From Kibdelosporangium banguiense (GTDB taxonomy: Bacteria > Actinomycetota > Actinomycetes > Mycobacteriales > Pseudonocardiaceae), in NCBI RefSeq assembly GCF_017876405.1, contig NZ_JAGINW010000001.1, positions 9,127,203 to 9,191,202 on the forward strand: a stretch of 64,000 nucleotides of DNA. The letters are read 5' to 3'. Under the pieces are notes generated by a model that made no database searches, was not told the DNA's origin, and saw only the letters and a list, made by a program, of their open reading frames with translations. Positions 6,491 to 15,431 of this stretch are shown one piece after another (the first letter of the stretch is position 1; each line of letters begins with the position of its first letter). The position numbers and the translations under genes were made by a program.

Positions 6491-9325
6491 TCACGCACGG
6501 CTGTTCTCCGGCGTGACGGCGTCGAGTCTGCGGAGATTTCGCTGGATGTGTCCGGCATCCGTGGTGTGGCGCAATACGCGGTACAGCCGGAGCGCCTGGT
6601 GCCAGGTGGCTCGGGCCCGGCTGAGCTGGCCGACGGCTTCGTACGTTGCGCCGAGGTGTCCCAGGGTTTCGGCCTCGTAATAGGTATTTCCCAGATCCCG
6701 GAACACCGCCAGAGCCTGGCGGTAATGCTCCAGGGCTTCGGCATGTCTGCCCGTGCTGTGCGCGACCTGGCCGAGGGTGGTCAACGCCGAGCCTTCGCCG
6801 TCGCGGTCGTTGTGTTGCCGAAACAAGACAAAAGCGGCTTCGGCGTGGAAATACGCAGGCTCATATTGGCCAAGGCGGGCGTGATAACCGGCCGCCGCGC
6901 CCAGGACACGAGCGGCTCTCGCGGGCTGGTCAAGCGATTGGTACAGCGACAAAGCGTGGTCGGCGTGGTGCAATGCCAATTGGTAGTCGCCTTGTTGTTC
7001 CCACGCTCGCGCGAGGATGTAGTGGTTGTGTGCTTGCCCGGACCGGTCGCCGGCCAGTTCGGTGAGCGCGAGAGCCCGCTGCAAGTGGTCGAGCGCCTCA
7101 TCGTGGCGCCCGACCCGCGCGCAGGCATAGCCAATACGCCGATGCGCCAGGGTTTGCGTGACCGAATCGTTCACGCGTTCGGCCGCGGTGAGCGCTGCCT
7201 GCCAGACGACGAGGGCATCTGTCAGATAACCCCGTCGGTAGTGGTACACGTCCAGAGTCCAGCTCAGCTGCCAGACCTGCGTGTGCCAGCCCTGGTCAAG
7301 CGCGAGTCGCTGGATCGCCATCAGGTTCGCGTGTTCCGCGTCGAACCAAGCCAAGGCCTGGGTCTGGTCCGAGAGGCCTACCGGCATGCTTCCGGCGGCT
7401 GCCCGGCTGAGCTGGATCTGTGGACGAGGCGGCGGATCCAGCAGTTGCTCGGCGGCCACGGCGGTGTGCAGGTAGTGGTCGGCCAGACGGCGTAGCGCGG
7501 CCCGGGCAGACTTCGCCGGATGACCGGAATCCGCGGCATACAGCCGAATCAGGTCATGCATCCGGTATCGATCGGGCGCGTGCTGCTGGACCAGGTGCGC
7601 GTCCACGAGTTCCCGGATGACCACTCGTGCCTGATCGGCCGGCAGGTCGATGAGACACGTGACGCCGGACAGACTGATGTCCGGTCCTGGCACCAGGCCG
7701 AGCAATCGGAAGACAGTGCGTGCGGCCTTCGACAGGGAATGACACGACCAGGAGAGCACTGCACGCAGGTTTGTCGTCAGGTCCCCGGCGTCGAACGCGT
7801 TGAGCCTGCAGGTGCGGTCCCGCAGTTCGTCGGCCAGCGCCGCAAGGGGAAATCCAGGTTGACCGGTGACGCGAGCGGCAACGATGCCAAGAGCCAACGG
7901 CAGCCCGCCGCAATGACGCACCAGATCGCTCACCGCATCGGGCTCCTCGGCCAGACGGCTCTGGCCGAGATGACGAGCCAACAGGTCTTTCGCTGCGGTA
8001 TCAGCAAGAACATCCAAATCGACCGCAGTGGCGCCGTGCGACGCAACCAGCCCATTGAGTCGATGCCTGCTGGTGACCAGGACCGTGCAGGCTGGACTAC
8101 CGGGCAGCAATGGCGTGACCTGGTCCGCGTCCGCGGCGTTGTCCAGCACGATGAGCAGGCGTTTGCCGTCCGCCAGGCTGCGGTAGAGACCCGTCTGGGC
8201 GGCCAGATCCGCCGGAACGGCACCGGGATCGGCGCCCAGACCGGCCAGGATCGTGCGGATCGCGGTTTCCGGGTCCATCGGGCTGCCCGTAGGGTCGAAC
8301 CCGCGCAGATTGAGATAGATCTGCCCGTCCGGGAATCGGTCGAGATGCTCGTGCGCCCAGCGCAAAGCAAGCCATGTCTTGCCGATCCCGCCGCTGCCGC
8401 GGATCACCGACAGCATCACGGCAGTGCCCGATTGCCCAGCCAGCAGTGCGGTGAGCTGCGCAAGCTCCTCGGCGCGTCCGGCGAACAACCGGGGTGGGGC
8501 GGGAAGTTGCCGTGGCACAGGAGGCTGTTGCCGCTTCGCCTCGGATCGCCCGGCAGGCGTGGCGAGTGCCGGATCCGCGGCGAGGATCCGTTGATGCAAC
8601 TCCTGCAACGGCGGGCTTGGATCGGTGCCGAGTTGTTCGATCAGCTGGCCACGGATGTACTGGTGGTGCGCCAACGCCTCGGCCTGGCGGCCGCTGCGAT
8701 AGAGAGCGAGCATGTACTGGCCCGCAAGCCGTTCGTCAAGCGGGTGCTGCCCGACTTGGGAGCGCAGTCCGGTGACCAGCTGCGTGTGCCGGCCGCATCG
8801 GAGCAGAAGATCGTTGTAGTCCAGACGTGCGGCATGATGCCGCTCGACGAGAGATGCCCGGAACGTGCTGAACCACGGTGTGTCGACGCCTGCGCACGGC
8901 TCCCCACGCCACAGTTCGAACGCCTGCTCGTACATCGTGAGAGCGTGCACGTCGTCAACGCCGCGAGCCTGTTCGACCAGGTCCTGAAACCGGTGCACGT
9001 CGACGAACTGAGAGTCCAGCGTGATCTGATAGCCAGTCGCCTGCCTGCTGATGGCAACGCCAGGCACGTCCGCCAACGCGTTGCGCAGCATGCTCATGCT
9101 GTAATGCACGGCGTTGCGCGGATGCGCGGGCAGCCGCTGATCGCCCCACACCCGGTCGATCAGCTGGTCGGCCGACACCGCCCGGTTGGCCTCGATCAGC
9201 AGGACCGCCAGCACACACCGAAGCCGCGAATACCCAACAGCGACAGGCCGGTCCCCAACCTGCACCGCGATGTCCCCAAGAACCCGGAAATCAGCCTCCG
9301 CCGCCCCCTGCCCAATGCCCGCCAC
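6491..9325 (-). CDS. AfsR/SARP-family regulator with NB-ARC and TPR domains
   Basis: 944 aa from GTG 9325, preceded by GGAGGGGAGGA; upstream open sequence is ignored. Order: OmpR-like winged helix (~10-85, DQLIDRVWGDQRLP), bacterial transcriptional activator domain (~95-245, HHQYIRGQLIEQLGTDPSPPL), an NB-ARC NTPase (~270-560; Walker A GSGGIGKT, Walker B RLLIVLDNA), and TPR repeats to the end (many AL..Y..AL units). This is the layout of AfsR-like pathway regulators of secondary metabolism. No biosynthetic cluster adjoins, so it may act elsewhere or on the divergent DUF4360 gene, with which it shares a 285-bp promoter region holding two dyads. Confidence 0.92.
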   Translation of the reverse strand: MAGIGQGAAEADFRVLGDIAVQVGDRPVAVGYSRLRCVLAVLLIEANRAVSADQLIDRVWGDQRLPAHPRNAVHYSMSMLRNALADVPGVAISRQATGYQITLDSQFVDVHRFQDLVEQARGVDDVHALTMYEQAFELWRGEPCAGVDTPWFSTFRASLVERHHAARLDYNDLLLRCGRHTQLVTGLRSQVGQHPLDERLAGQYMLALYRSGRQAEALAHHQYIRGQLIEQLGTDPSPPLQELHQRILAADPALATPAGRSEAKRQQPPVPRQLPAPPRLFAGRAEELAQLTALLAGQSGTAVMLSVIRGSGGIGKTWLALRWAHEHLDRFPDGQIYLNLRGFDPTGSPMDPETAIRTILAGLGADPGAVPADLAAQTGLYRSLADGKRLLIVLDNAADADQVTPLLPGSPACTVLVTSRHRLNGLVASHGATAVDLDVLADTAAKDLLARHLGQSRLAEEPDAVSDLVRHCGGLPLALGIVAARVTGQPGFPLAALADELRDRTCRLNAFDAGDLTTNLRAVLSWSCHSLSKAARTVFRLLGLVPGPDISLSGVTCLIDLPADQARVVIRELVDAHLVQQHAPDRYRMHDLIRLYAADSGHPAKSARAALRRLADHYLHTAVAAEQLLDPPPRPQIQLSRAAAGSMPVGLSDQTQALAWFDAEHANLMAIQRLALDQGWHTQVWQLSWTLDVYHYRRGYLTDALVVWQAALTAAERVNDSVTQTLAHRRIGYACARVGRHDEALDHLQRALALTELAGDRSGQAHNHYILARAWEQQGDYQLALHHADHALSLYQSLDQPARAARVLGAAAGYHARLGQYEPAYFHAEAAFVLFRQHNDRDGEGSALTTLGQVAHSTGRHAEALEHYRQALAVFRDLGNTYYEAETLGHLGATYEAVGQLSRARATWHQALRLYRVLRHTTDAGHIQRNLRRLDAVTPENSRA

Positions 9326-9456
9326 GGCCGAGTCCTCCCCTCCATCGGCCCCCGCGCCGCCCAGTCTGGTGCGACAGCGACACCCAAGTCTTCGTAACAG
9401 CGCGAAACATCGCCGGCCCGCCGCTCCCCGCCTTTGTAACTCCCCGCAAACGCACG

Positions 9457-9473
9457 ATGTCCAGTGAGGACAT
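9457..9473. promoter_or_regulatory. Dyad in the AfsR-like/DUF4360 shared promoter
   Basis: ATGTCC-n5-GGACAT, a perfect 6-bp inverted repeat between divergent genes. It may be an operator for the adjacent regulator; no motif match is claimed. Confidence 0.35.
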
Positions 9474-9502
9474 TCGCGATACGGTCCGGTGGTGGGATGT
9501 TG

Positions 9503-9539
9503 CGGCTGTTCGGGCGTGACCACGGCGTCCGAACAGCCG
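9503..9539. promoter_or_regulatory. 11-bp inverted repeat in the same promoter region
   Basis: CGGCTGTTCGG at 9503-9513 and its exact complement at 9529-9539, with a 15-base spacer, 72 bases before ATG 9611. It could be an operator or a leader-RNA hairpin. Confidence 0.45.
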
Positions 9540-9610
9540 GTGCGCAGTTTTGCCGCACACCGATAGCATTGCCGCGCCACCACGTGCCGTGCCCAGTTGG
9601 GTTGAGGACT

Positions 9611-10234
9611 ATGCGACAGCCAGTTGGCTCATTGATACCAGCGATAGCCCTGCTGCTGGCGGTCGCGCCGGCACCGGCATCCGCCGAGACGTCACCACCA
9701 GAGCAACCCTTTGAGCTGAAGGTGAACACGGCGAACGGATCAGGCTGCCGGCCAGGGACATACGAAGTCAATCGGCTGCCCGGCAACGGCGGCTTCCAAG
9801 TGGTGTACAGCGACTTCCGTGCCTCGGCCGGCAAGGGCTCGTCACCGACCGACTTCCGTAAGAACTGTCAGGTAAGTGTCCAAATACTGGTGCCCAGCGG
9901 CTACACCTACGCGGTACTCGAAACGGAGACCGTTGGCACAGCAGACATCGCGCCCGGCGGCAACGGGCTCCTCCGGCACAGTCACTACTACGCGGGCGCG
10001 GCACCCAGACCGTTCGTCAGCCACCCGTTTCCGAGTGGGTACGCGGACAACTGGCAGGTCACCGATACCATCGATGTGAGCGCGCAGTTCTGGGTCTGGT
10101 GCGACTTGGCGGCATCGCTCAACAGCAACGTAGAGGCACGGGTGGCAAGAGGGACCGAGAATGAAACCACGAGCTTCCTGACTGTCAAGACCGTCACTTA
10201 CCGGTTCGGGTGGCGACGCTGCGCTGGCTCGTGA
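9611..10234 (+). CDS. DUF4360-like secreted protein
   Basis: 207 aa from ATG 9611 (TTGAGGACT just upstream). Residues 1-27 are a signal peptide with an APASAET cleavage region. The mature protein contains the DUF4360 pattern: GSGCRPGTYEV, then VVYSDFRASAGKG, then FRKNCQVSVQILVPSGYTYAV, with conserved Cys, the YSDF strand and the RKNC turn. Length is normal for the family. DUF4360 proteins are exported beta-rich proteins of fungi and actinomycetes with no settled biochemical role. It is divergent from the AfsR-like gene and is closed by a hairpin at 10236. Confidence 0.82.
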   Translation: MRQPVGSLIPAIALLLAVAPAPASAETSPPEQPFELKVNTANGSGCRPGTYEVNRLPGNGGFQVVYSDFRASAGKGSSPTDFRKNCQVSVQILVPSGYTYAVLETETVGTADIAPGGNGLLRHSHYYAGAAPRPFVSHPFPSGYADNWQVTDTIDVSAQFWVWCDLAASLNSNVEARVARGTENETTSFLTVKTVTYRFGWRRCAGS

Positions 10235-10235
10235 A

Positions 10236-10267
10236 CAACTGGCTGATTGAGTGTAGGCAGCCAGTTG
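10236..10267 (+). terminator. Hairpin terminator after the DUF4360 gene
   Basis: Perfect 10-bp stem CAACTGGCTG / CAGCCAGTTG with a 12-base loop, starting 2 bases after the stop. There is no T-run, which is common in actinomycetes. Confidence 0.65.
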
Positions 10268-10369
10268 AGTGCCCGGTCCGATCCTGTCGCGCGGCGATGT
10301 GACAGCGATCTCGGATCGTTTCGTGAAGAAGCCTGGAACTGCTCGGCACTCGCGTCCGACTGATAGGGC

Positions 10370-11452
10370 ATGTCGTCTCGCTATCGTGCAGTCGCGGTGG
10401 TTGCCTTGCTTGGCGCCATCACGGCTTGCGGCACGGAAAACTCCCCTGGCGCCGTACCGCTGTCGCCAGGCAGCCCGCCGCCTTCCGCCACAGCGAAAGC
10501 CACTACCTATCCGCTGACCATCGACAACTGTGGACGGAAGGTGACCTTCGAGAAGGCACCGAGCCGGGTCCTGTTGCTCAGCGGCGCGTCGGTGGCCGAG
10601 GTGGAAACCTTCATCGCACTGGGTATCCAGGACCGGATCCTGGCCAACAGCCAGTCCTACGGGGTGTCCGACGATCCGTCCATGCTGGACAAGGTCAAGG
10701 CCGTGCCCACCGGCGGGCTGAAGATCAACGAGAACTTCGAGGTACCCCGCGAACAGGTGCTGGCGCTCAAACCCGACCTGGTGATCTCCACCTGGGCGGG
10801 CGGTTTCGACGAGAAGATCGGCTCGATCAACCGCGACCAGCTCACGGCCACCGGCATCAACAGCTTCGTCACCCCGGTCAACTGCGCCAACGGTGATCCG
10901 AACGCCAGTCCGCGGGACAAGGCCGCCTACGAAGCGGCGTCCGTCGAGTCGTCCTTCGAGCTGATGATGCGGCTCGGGGAGATCTTCGACGTCCAGCAGA
11001 AGGCCGCCGGCCACGTCAACTCCGCACGCGCCGAACTGGCCGCGCTCCAGCAGAAGGTGGCCGGAAAGCAGCGCAGGAGCGTCCTGGTCGTCTATCCGGG
11101 GATGTCGATGATGAACAACAACGGCCTGCCCGCGATCTTCGGCGGCGGCATCTTCGACGACATCATCAACCGCGCCGGTGGCGTGAACCCGTTCGCCGGC
11201 AAGACCACCAGCCAATTGGCCGAGATCAACGTCGAAGCACTCGCGGTGGCCAAGGTCGACGTGCTGGTGATCGGGGTGTACCAGCCTCAAGAACGGGTCG
11301 ACGTGCTGGCCGGCGATCTGTTCGCGAAGTTCCCGCAGTGGGAGGCGGCCAGGACCAGGACCTTCACCAGCCTGTCCGACAGTTTCTATCTGGGCCCGCT
11401 CAACGCCGTCGCCGTACAGAAGATCTCCGATGCTGCGCACCGTGTCCCGTAA
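10370..11452 (+). CDS. Siderophore-type ABC transporter substrate-binding lipoprotein
   Basis: 360 aa. The N-terminus is a lipoprotein signal with lipobox ITAC (Cys ~20), so the protein is anchored outside the membrane. The mature part is a class III (BtuF/FhuD-like) binding protein: ITIDNC-like start (TIDNCGRKVTFEKAPSRVL), ALKPDLVIST in the first lobe and VDVLVIGVY in the second, joined by a long helix. It feeds the permease and ATPase encoded downstream; its end overlaps the permease start by 23 bp. The likely cargo is a ferric siderophore, though cobalamin or heme cannot be excluded. No clear iron-box was seen upstream. Confidence 0.88.
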   Translation: MSSRYRAVAVVALLGAITACGTENSPGAVPLSPGSPPPSATAKATTYPLTIDNCGRKVTFEKAPSRVLLLSGASVAEVETFIALGIQDRILANSQSYGVSDDPSMLDKVKAVPTGGLKINENFEVPREQVLALKPDLVISTWAGGFDEKIGSINRDQLTATGINSFVTPVNCANGDPNASPRDKAAYEAASVESSFELMMRLGEIFDVQQKAAGHVNSARAELAALQQKVAGKQRRSVLVVYPGMSMMNNNGLPAIFGGGIFDDIINRAGGVNPFAGKTTSQLAEINVEALAVAKVDVLVIGVYQPQERVDVLAGDLFAKFPQWEAARTRTFTSLSDSFYLGPLNAVAVQKISDAAHRVP

Positions 11453-12475
11453 CCCGCATCTGGTCCACGGCCGTGGATTCGCGATGCTCGTCGTCGGTCT
11501 GACCGTCGCCCTCGGTGCCGCAGTCGCGTTCGCGATCGGGATCGGTACCGTCGACGTCCCGGTCGGGGACGTGATCGGCGTGATCTGGGCCCACGTCTTC
11601 GGCGACACCACAGGCCTGAACCCGTTGACCGACCAGATCGTCTGGGAGTTCCGCACGCCTCGCGTGCTGCTGGCGGCGGTCGCGGGCGGCGGGCTCAGTC
11701 TCGCGGGACTGTGCCTGCAGACGCTGATCCGCAACCCGCTTGCCGATCCGTACGTCTTCGGCGTGTCGGCCGGCGCCTCACTGGGCGCGGTGATCGTGCT
11801 GACCGCCGGTGTCACGGCCGGATTCACCGTCGCGGGTGCCGCGTTCGCCGGGTCGTTGGCGAGCCTGCTCATCGTGTTCGCCCTGGCCCAACGCGGCGGC
11901 AAACTGCTGGGCACCAGCCTGGTTCTCGCCGGGGTCGCGATGGCCTATCTCGGCACCGCGATCACCGGTTATCTCCAGCTGCAGGCCAATCCCAGCGAAC
12001 TGCGGGGCGTGATGTTCTGGCTGCTGGGCTCGGTGGCCGGAGCTTCGTGGGCTGATCTGGGGGTGCCCGTCGCGGTCATCGCCGTCGCCATGGCGTGGCT
12101 GCTCACCCAAGGCAGGCAGATGAACGCACTGTCCACAGGGGACGACACCGCAGCCGGGCTCGGTGTCGACGTCAACCGTCTGCGGATCCTGCTGCTGGTC
12201 GTCTCCTCGCTGCTGACCGCGGCAGTGGTCAGTGTGGCGGGCGGAATCGGGTTCGTCGGCCTGATCGTGCCGCACGCCGTACGGCTGGTCGTCGGCCCCG
12301 ACCACCGCAAGGTGCTACCGGTGTCGCTGCTGGCCGGAGCGGTCTTCCTGGTCCTGGTCGACCTGGCCACCCGGACCGTCGACCGGCCCAACGAACTGCC
12401 GATCGGCATCTTCACCGCGGTGCTCGGCGCGCCGTTCTTCCTGATGCTGCTGCGCGGACGAAAGCGAGTCCTGCG

Positions 12476-12479
<4 letters not shown>
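11430..12479 (+). CDS. FecCD/BtuC-type ABC transporter permease
   Basis: 349 aa, about 9-10 membrane helices. Family landmarks are FRTPRVLLAAVAGGGLSLAG near 70, NPLADPYVFGVSAGASLGA near 100, and VAGGIGFVGLIVPHAVRLVVG near 270 (the EAA-like contact loop to the ATPase). A single polypeptide that forms a homodimer is usual for siderophore and B12 importers. It sits between the binding lipoprotein (23-bp overlap) and the ATPase (4-bp ATGA overlap), so the three genes are one operon. Confidence 0.93.
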
Positions 12480-13240
<761 letters not shown>

Positions 13241-13303
13241 ACAGCGACACCGTGATGATCGTCGCACATTTTCCGGCCCGCTCGAACGCTTATTGCATAT
13301 TAT

Positions 13304-13843
13304 GTGCAGGTGCATGGCTATCGCATCAGGACGGCGGCTCCGGAGGATCTCGACGGCGCGAGGGCGGTGATGCTCGATACCGTGTACCACGTCTTCGGCA
13401 CCGGTTACGTGCCGCGCTGGCATGCGGACATCATCGATCCCGAGCCCTTCTATCTGACGTCCCCGAGGCACACCTTGCTGGTCGCGGTCGACGACACAGG
13501 CAATGTGACGGCTACGGCCGCGCTGGATTCGCGAGGGCCCGCGTATCCGCCGAACCCCCGATGGCTGGCCGAGCGCTATCCGTCAGGCGAGACGGCACAG
13601 CTGCGGCGGGTGTACGTGCGACCGGAGCACCGGCGGCGCGGTCTCGCCCGGCAGATGGTGGCCCAGTTGCTGGAGTTCGCGAAGGCGGACGGCGGCTATC
13701 GATCGGTCTACCTGCACACGTATCCGGACTCCCCCGGGGCCACCGAACTGTGGCGGTCGCTGGGCAAGGTGGTGTGCGACGAGCGCGAGGAGGTGCCTGA
13801 CGGCGGGAGTGGGGTTGTTCACTTCGAGATTCCCCTCAATTAG
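13304..13843 (+). CDS. GNAT-family N-acetyltransferase
   Basis: 179 aa from GTG 13304 (a second GTG two codons on is possible). It has the GNAT acetyl-CoA binding core: the beta4 strand QLRRVYVRPEHRRRGLARQMV gives the R-x-x-G-x-A pyrophosphate loop, and YLHTYPDSPGATELW gives the later substrate-side helix. The substrate is unknown. It follows the importer ATPase after 63 bases, which contain a TGCA-centred dyad (TGCATATTATGTGCA, 13294-13308); it may therefore have its own promoter. Confidence 0.85.
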   Translation: MQVHGYRIRTAAPEDLDGARAVMLDTVYHVFGTGYVPRWHADIIDPEPFYLTSPRHTLLVAVDDTGNVTATAALDSRGPAYPPNPRWLAERYPSGETAQLRRVYVRPEHRRRGLARQMVAQLLEFAKADGGYRSVYLHTYPDSPGATELWRSLGKVVCDEREEVPDGGSGVVHFEIPLN

Positions 13844-13858
13844 CGGAAACGATTTTCA
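13844..13858 (+). promoter_or_regulatory. Zur-like box upstream of the dipeptide/metallophore operon
   Basis: CGGAAACGATTTTCA matches the actinomycete Zur pattern TGAAAATGATTTTCA at 12 of 15 bases and keeps the GAAA...TTTC dyad. It lies 54 bases before ATG 13912, an expected operator distance. It suggests zinc-dependent repression of the operon; this is inference from the motif. Confidence 0.45.
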
Positions 13859-13911
13859 TGTTACTCTGCCGCCGGACACCGTCAGTGATCATTCCGCGAA
13901 GAACGAGGCCC

Positions 13912-15402
13912 ATGAGATCGTCCCACCGCCGGCTCGCCGCCGGTCTGCTGCTCGTCCCGCTGCTGTCCGGATGTTTCTCGTCCCCTTCGGACCCGTCCGG
14001 TTCCGGCCAGAGTGGACGCTTACGGGTCGTGCTCGCGTTCCCGCCCACGCAGAACTACTCCCCCTACGGCCAGGACGCGTACAGCCTGTCGCGGCTGGGT
14101 GTCACGGAAGGCCTGACCCGGCTGGACACCACCGGCGTCGCGGTGTCCGCCCTCGCCGAGTCGTGGACCAGCGCGCAGGACGGCCGTAGCTGGGTGTTCA
14201 CCTTGCGGAAGGCGAAGTTCCAGGACGGCACCGACCTCACCGCGGCCGCGGCCGCCGCCGCGCTCACCAGCGCCGCCCAGGCGAAGCCGCAACTCACCGC
14301 GCTGTCCGGGGTTCTCCTCAGCGCCGAGCCCGTGGGCGCGAACCAGGTGCGGATCACCACCAGCGTGCCCGATCCGGTGCTGCCGCAGCGGCTTTCCAAC
14401 CCGAGCCTGGCGGTGTTGTCCCCCAAGGCCTACGAGAAGAAGGAAGCCGTCAATCCGGTCGGCACCGGCACTGGTCCGTTCCGGATCACCCAGACCACCG
14501 GCGCCACTCAGGCCACTTTGGAGCGATTCGGCGACTACTGGGGCGGCCTGGCACAGGTACCCGGTATCGACGTGAAGTTCATCGCCGACGGCACCGCGCG
14601 TGCCAACGCGCTGCGTTCCGGAGAGGCGGACATCGCCGAGGCGATCCCGGTCTCGCAGGCCGGTTCCCTGGACAAGGACAGGGTCAACGAAATGCCGACC
14701 GCACGCCTGACCAGCCTGCACCTGAACACCACCGCCGGTCCCTTCACCAACCCGGCTCTGCGGGCCGCGGCACGGGCCGCGATCGACACCTCGGTCCTGG
14801 CCAGGGATGTGTTCGAGGGACACGCCGATCCAGGCCAGGGCTTGTTCGGACCCGCCCTGAGCTGGGCGGCCGGCAAGCGGACCGCACCGGCCAGGCAGGT
14901 GCAACCGGCCAATGCCCAGGGCACCACCATCACGCTGGCCACCTACGACAACCGGCCAGAGTTACCCGAAACGGCCCAGGTGCTGCAGCAGCAACTGCAG
15001 CGGGCCGGCTTCACGGTGAAGCTGGAAGTGCGGGAGTCCTCAAGGCTGTTGACCGACGCACTGGCCGGGAAGTTCGACGCGTTCGTCGGCTCGCGGAACA
15101 TGATGCTCGACACCGGAGACCCGGTCTCGGTCCTCGCCAGCGACTTCACCTGTCAAGGCACGTACAACATGTCGCGACTGTGTGACAAGCCGGTGGACGA
15201 GGCCGTCACCAAAGCTGAGGCCGTCACCGACCCCGGCCAGCGGCAGAGCGCCGCGATGGCGGTCGAGGCGGCGATCCTCAGCACGGACGCGGTGATTCCG
15301 CTGGTCCACCAGAAGGCCATCGTCGGCGTCGGCCCGTCGGTGCAGCAGGTGCTGTTCGACCCGTACGAGCGCATGTTCGTCGGGACTGGGACGCGACGCT
15401 GA
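13912..15402 (+). CDS. Dipeptide/nickel/opine-type ABC substrate-binding lipoprotein
   Basis: 496 aa from ATG 13912. A lipoprotein signal ends in LLSGC (Cys 21). It is a class C (family 5) binding protein: an N-terminal VTEGLTRLDTTG segment, WVFTLRKAKFQDGTDLTA near 90, and NPVGTGTGPFRITQ near 180 are typical. It delivers peptides, nickel chelates or metal-opine complexes. A Zur-like box precedes it, and a fused permease and an MFS exporter follow, which points to zinc-metallophore handling rather than peptides. Confidence 0.87.
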   Translation: MRSSHRRLAAGLLLVPLLSGCFSSPSDPSGSGQSGRLRVVLAFPPTQNYSPYGQDAYSLSRLGVTEGLTRLDTTGVAVSALAESWTSAQDGRSWVFTLRKAKFQDGTDLTAAAAAAALTSAAQAKPQLTALSGVLLSAEPVGANQVRITTSVPDPVLPQRLSNPSLAVLSPKAYEKKEAVNPVGTGTGPFRITQTTGATQATLERFGDYWGGLAQVPGIDVKFIADGTARANALRSGEADIAEAIPVSQAGSLDKDRVNEMPTARLTSLHLNTTAGPFTNPALRAAARAAIDTSVLARDVFEGHADPGQGLFGPALSWAAGKRTAPARQVQPANAQGTTITLATYDNRPELPETAQVLQQQLQRAGFTVKLEVRESSRLLTDALAGKFDAFVGSRNMMLDTGDPVSVLASDFTCQGTYNMSRLCDKPVDEAVTKAEAVTDPGQRQSAAMAVEAAILSTDAVIPLVHQKAIVGVGPSVQQVLFDPYERMFVGTGTRR

Positions 15403-15431
15403 GCAGGCTCGACGCCGCGACGCGCGGGCTG

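Noticed and set aside
7520..9397. Plus-strand open frame of ~625 codons across the AfsR-like gene
   Set aside because: Antisense to a well-supported SARP/NB-ARC gene; no ribosome site and no motif.
10269..10517. Plus-strand frame of ~80 codons before the siderophore binding protein
   Set aside because: Arg/Pro-rich text overlapping the lipoprotein start; no ribosome site.
9842..11914. Minus-strand open frame of ~690 codons across DUF4360 and the importer genes
   Set aside because: Covers three well-supported plus-strand genes and has no domain of its own.
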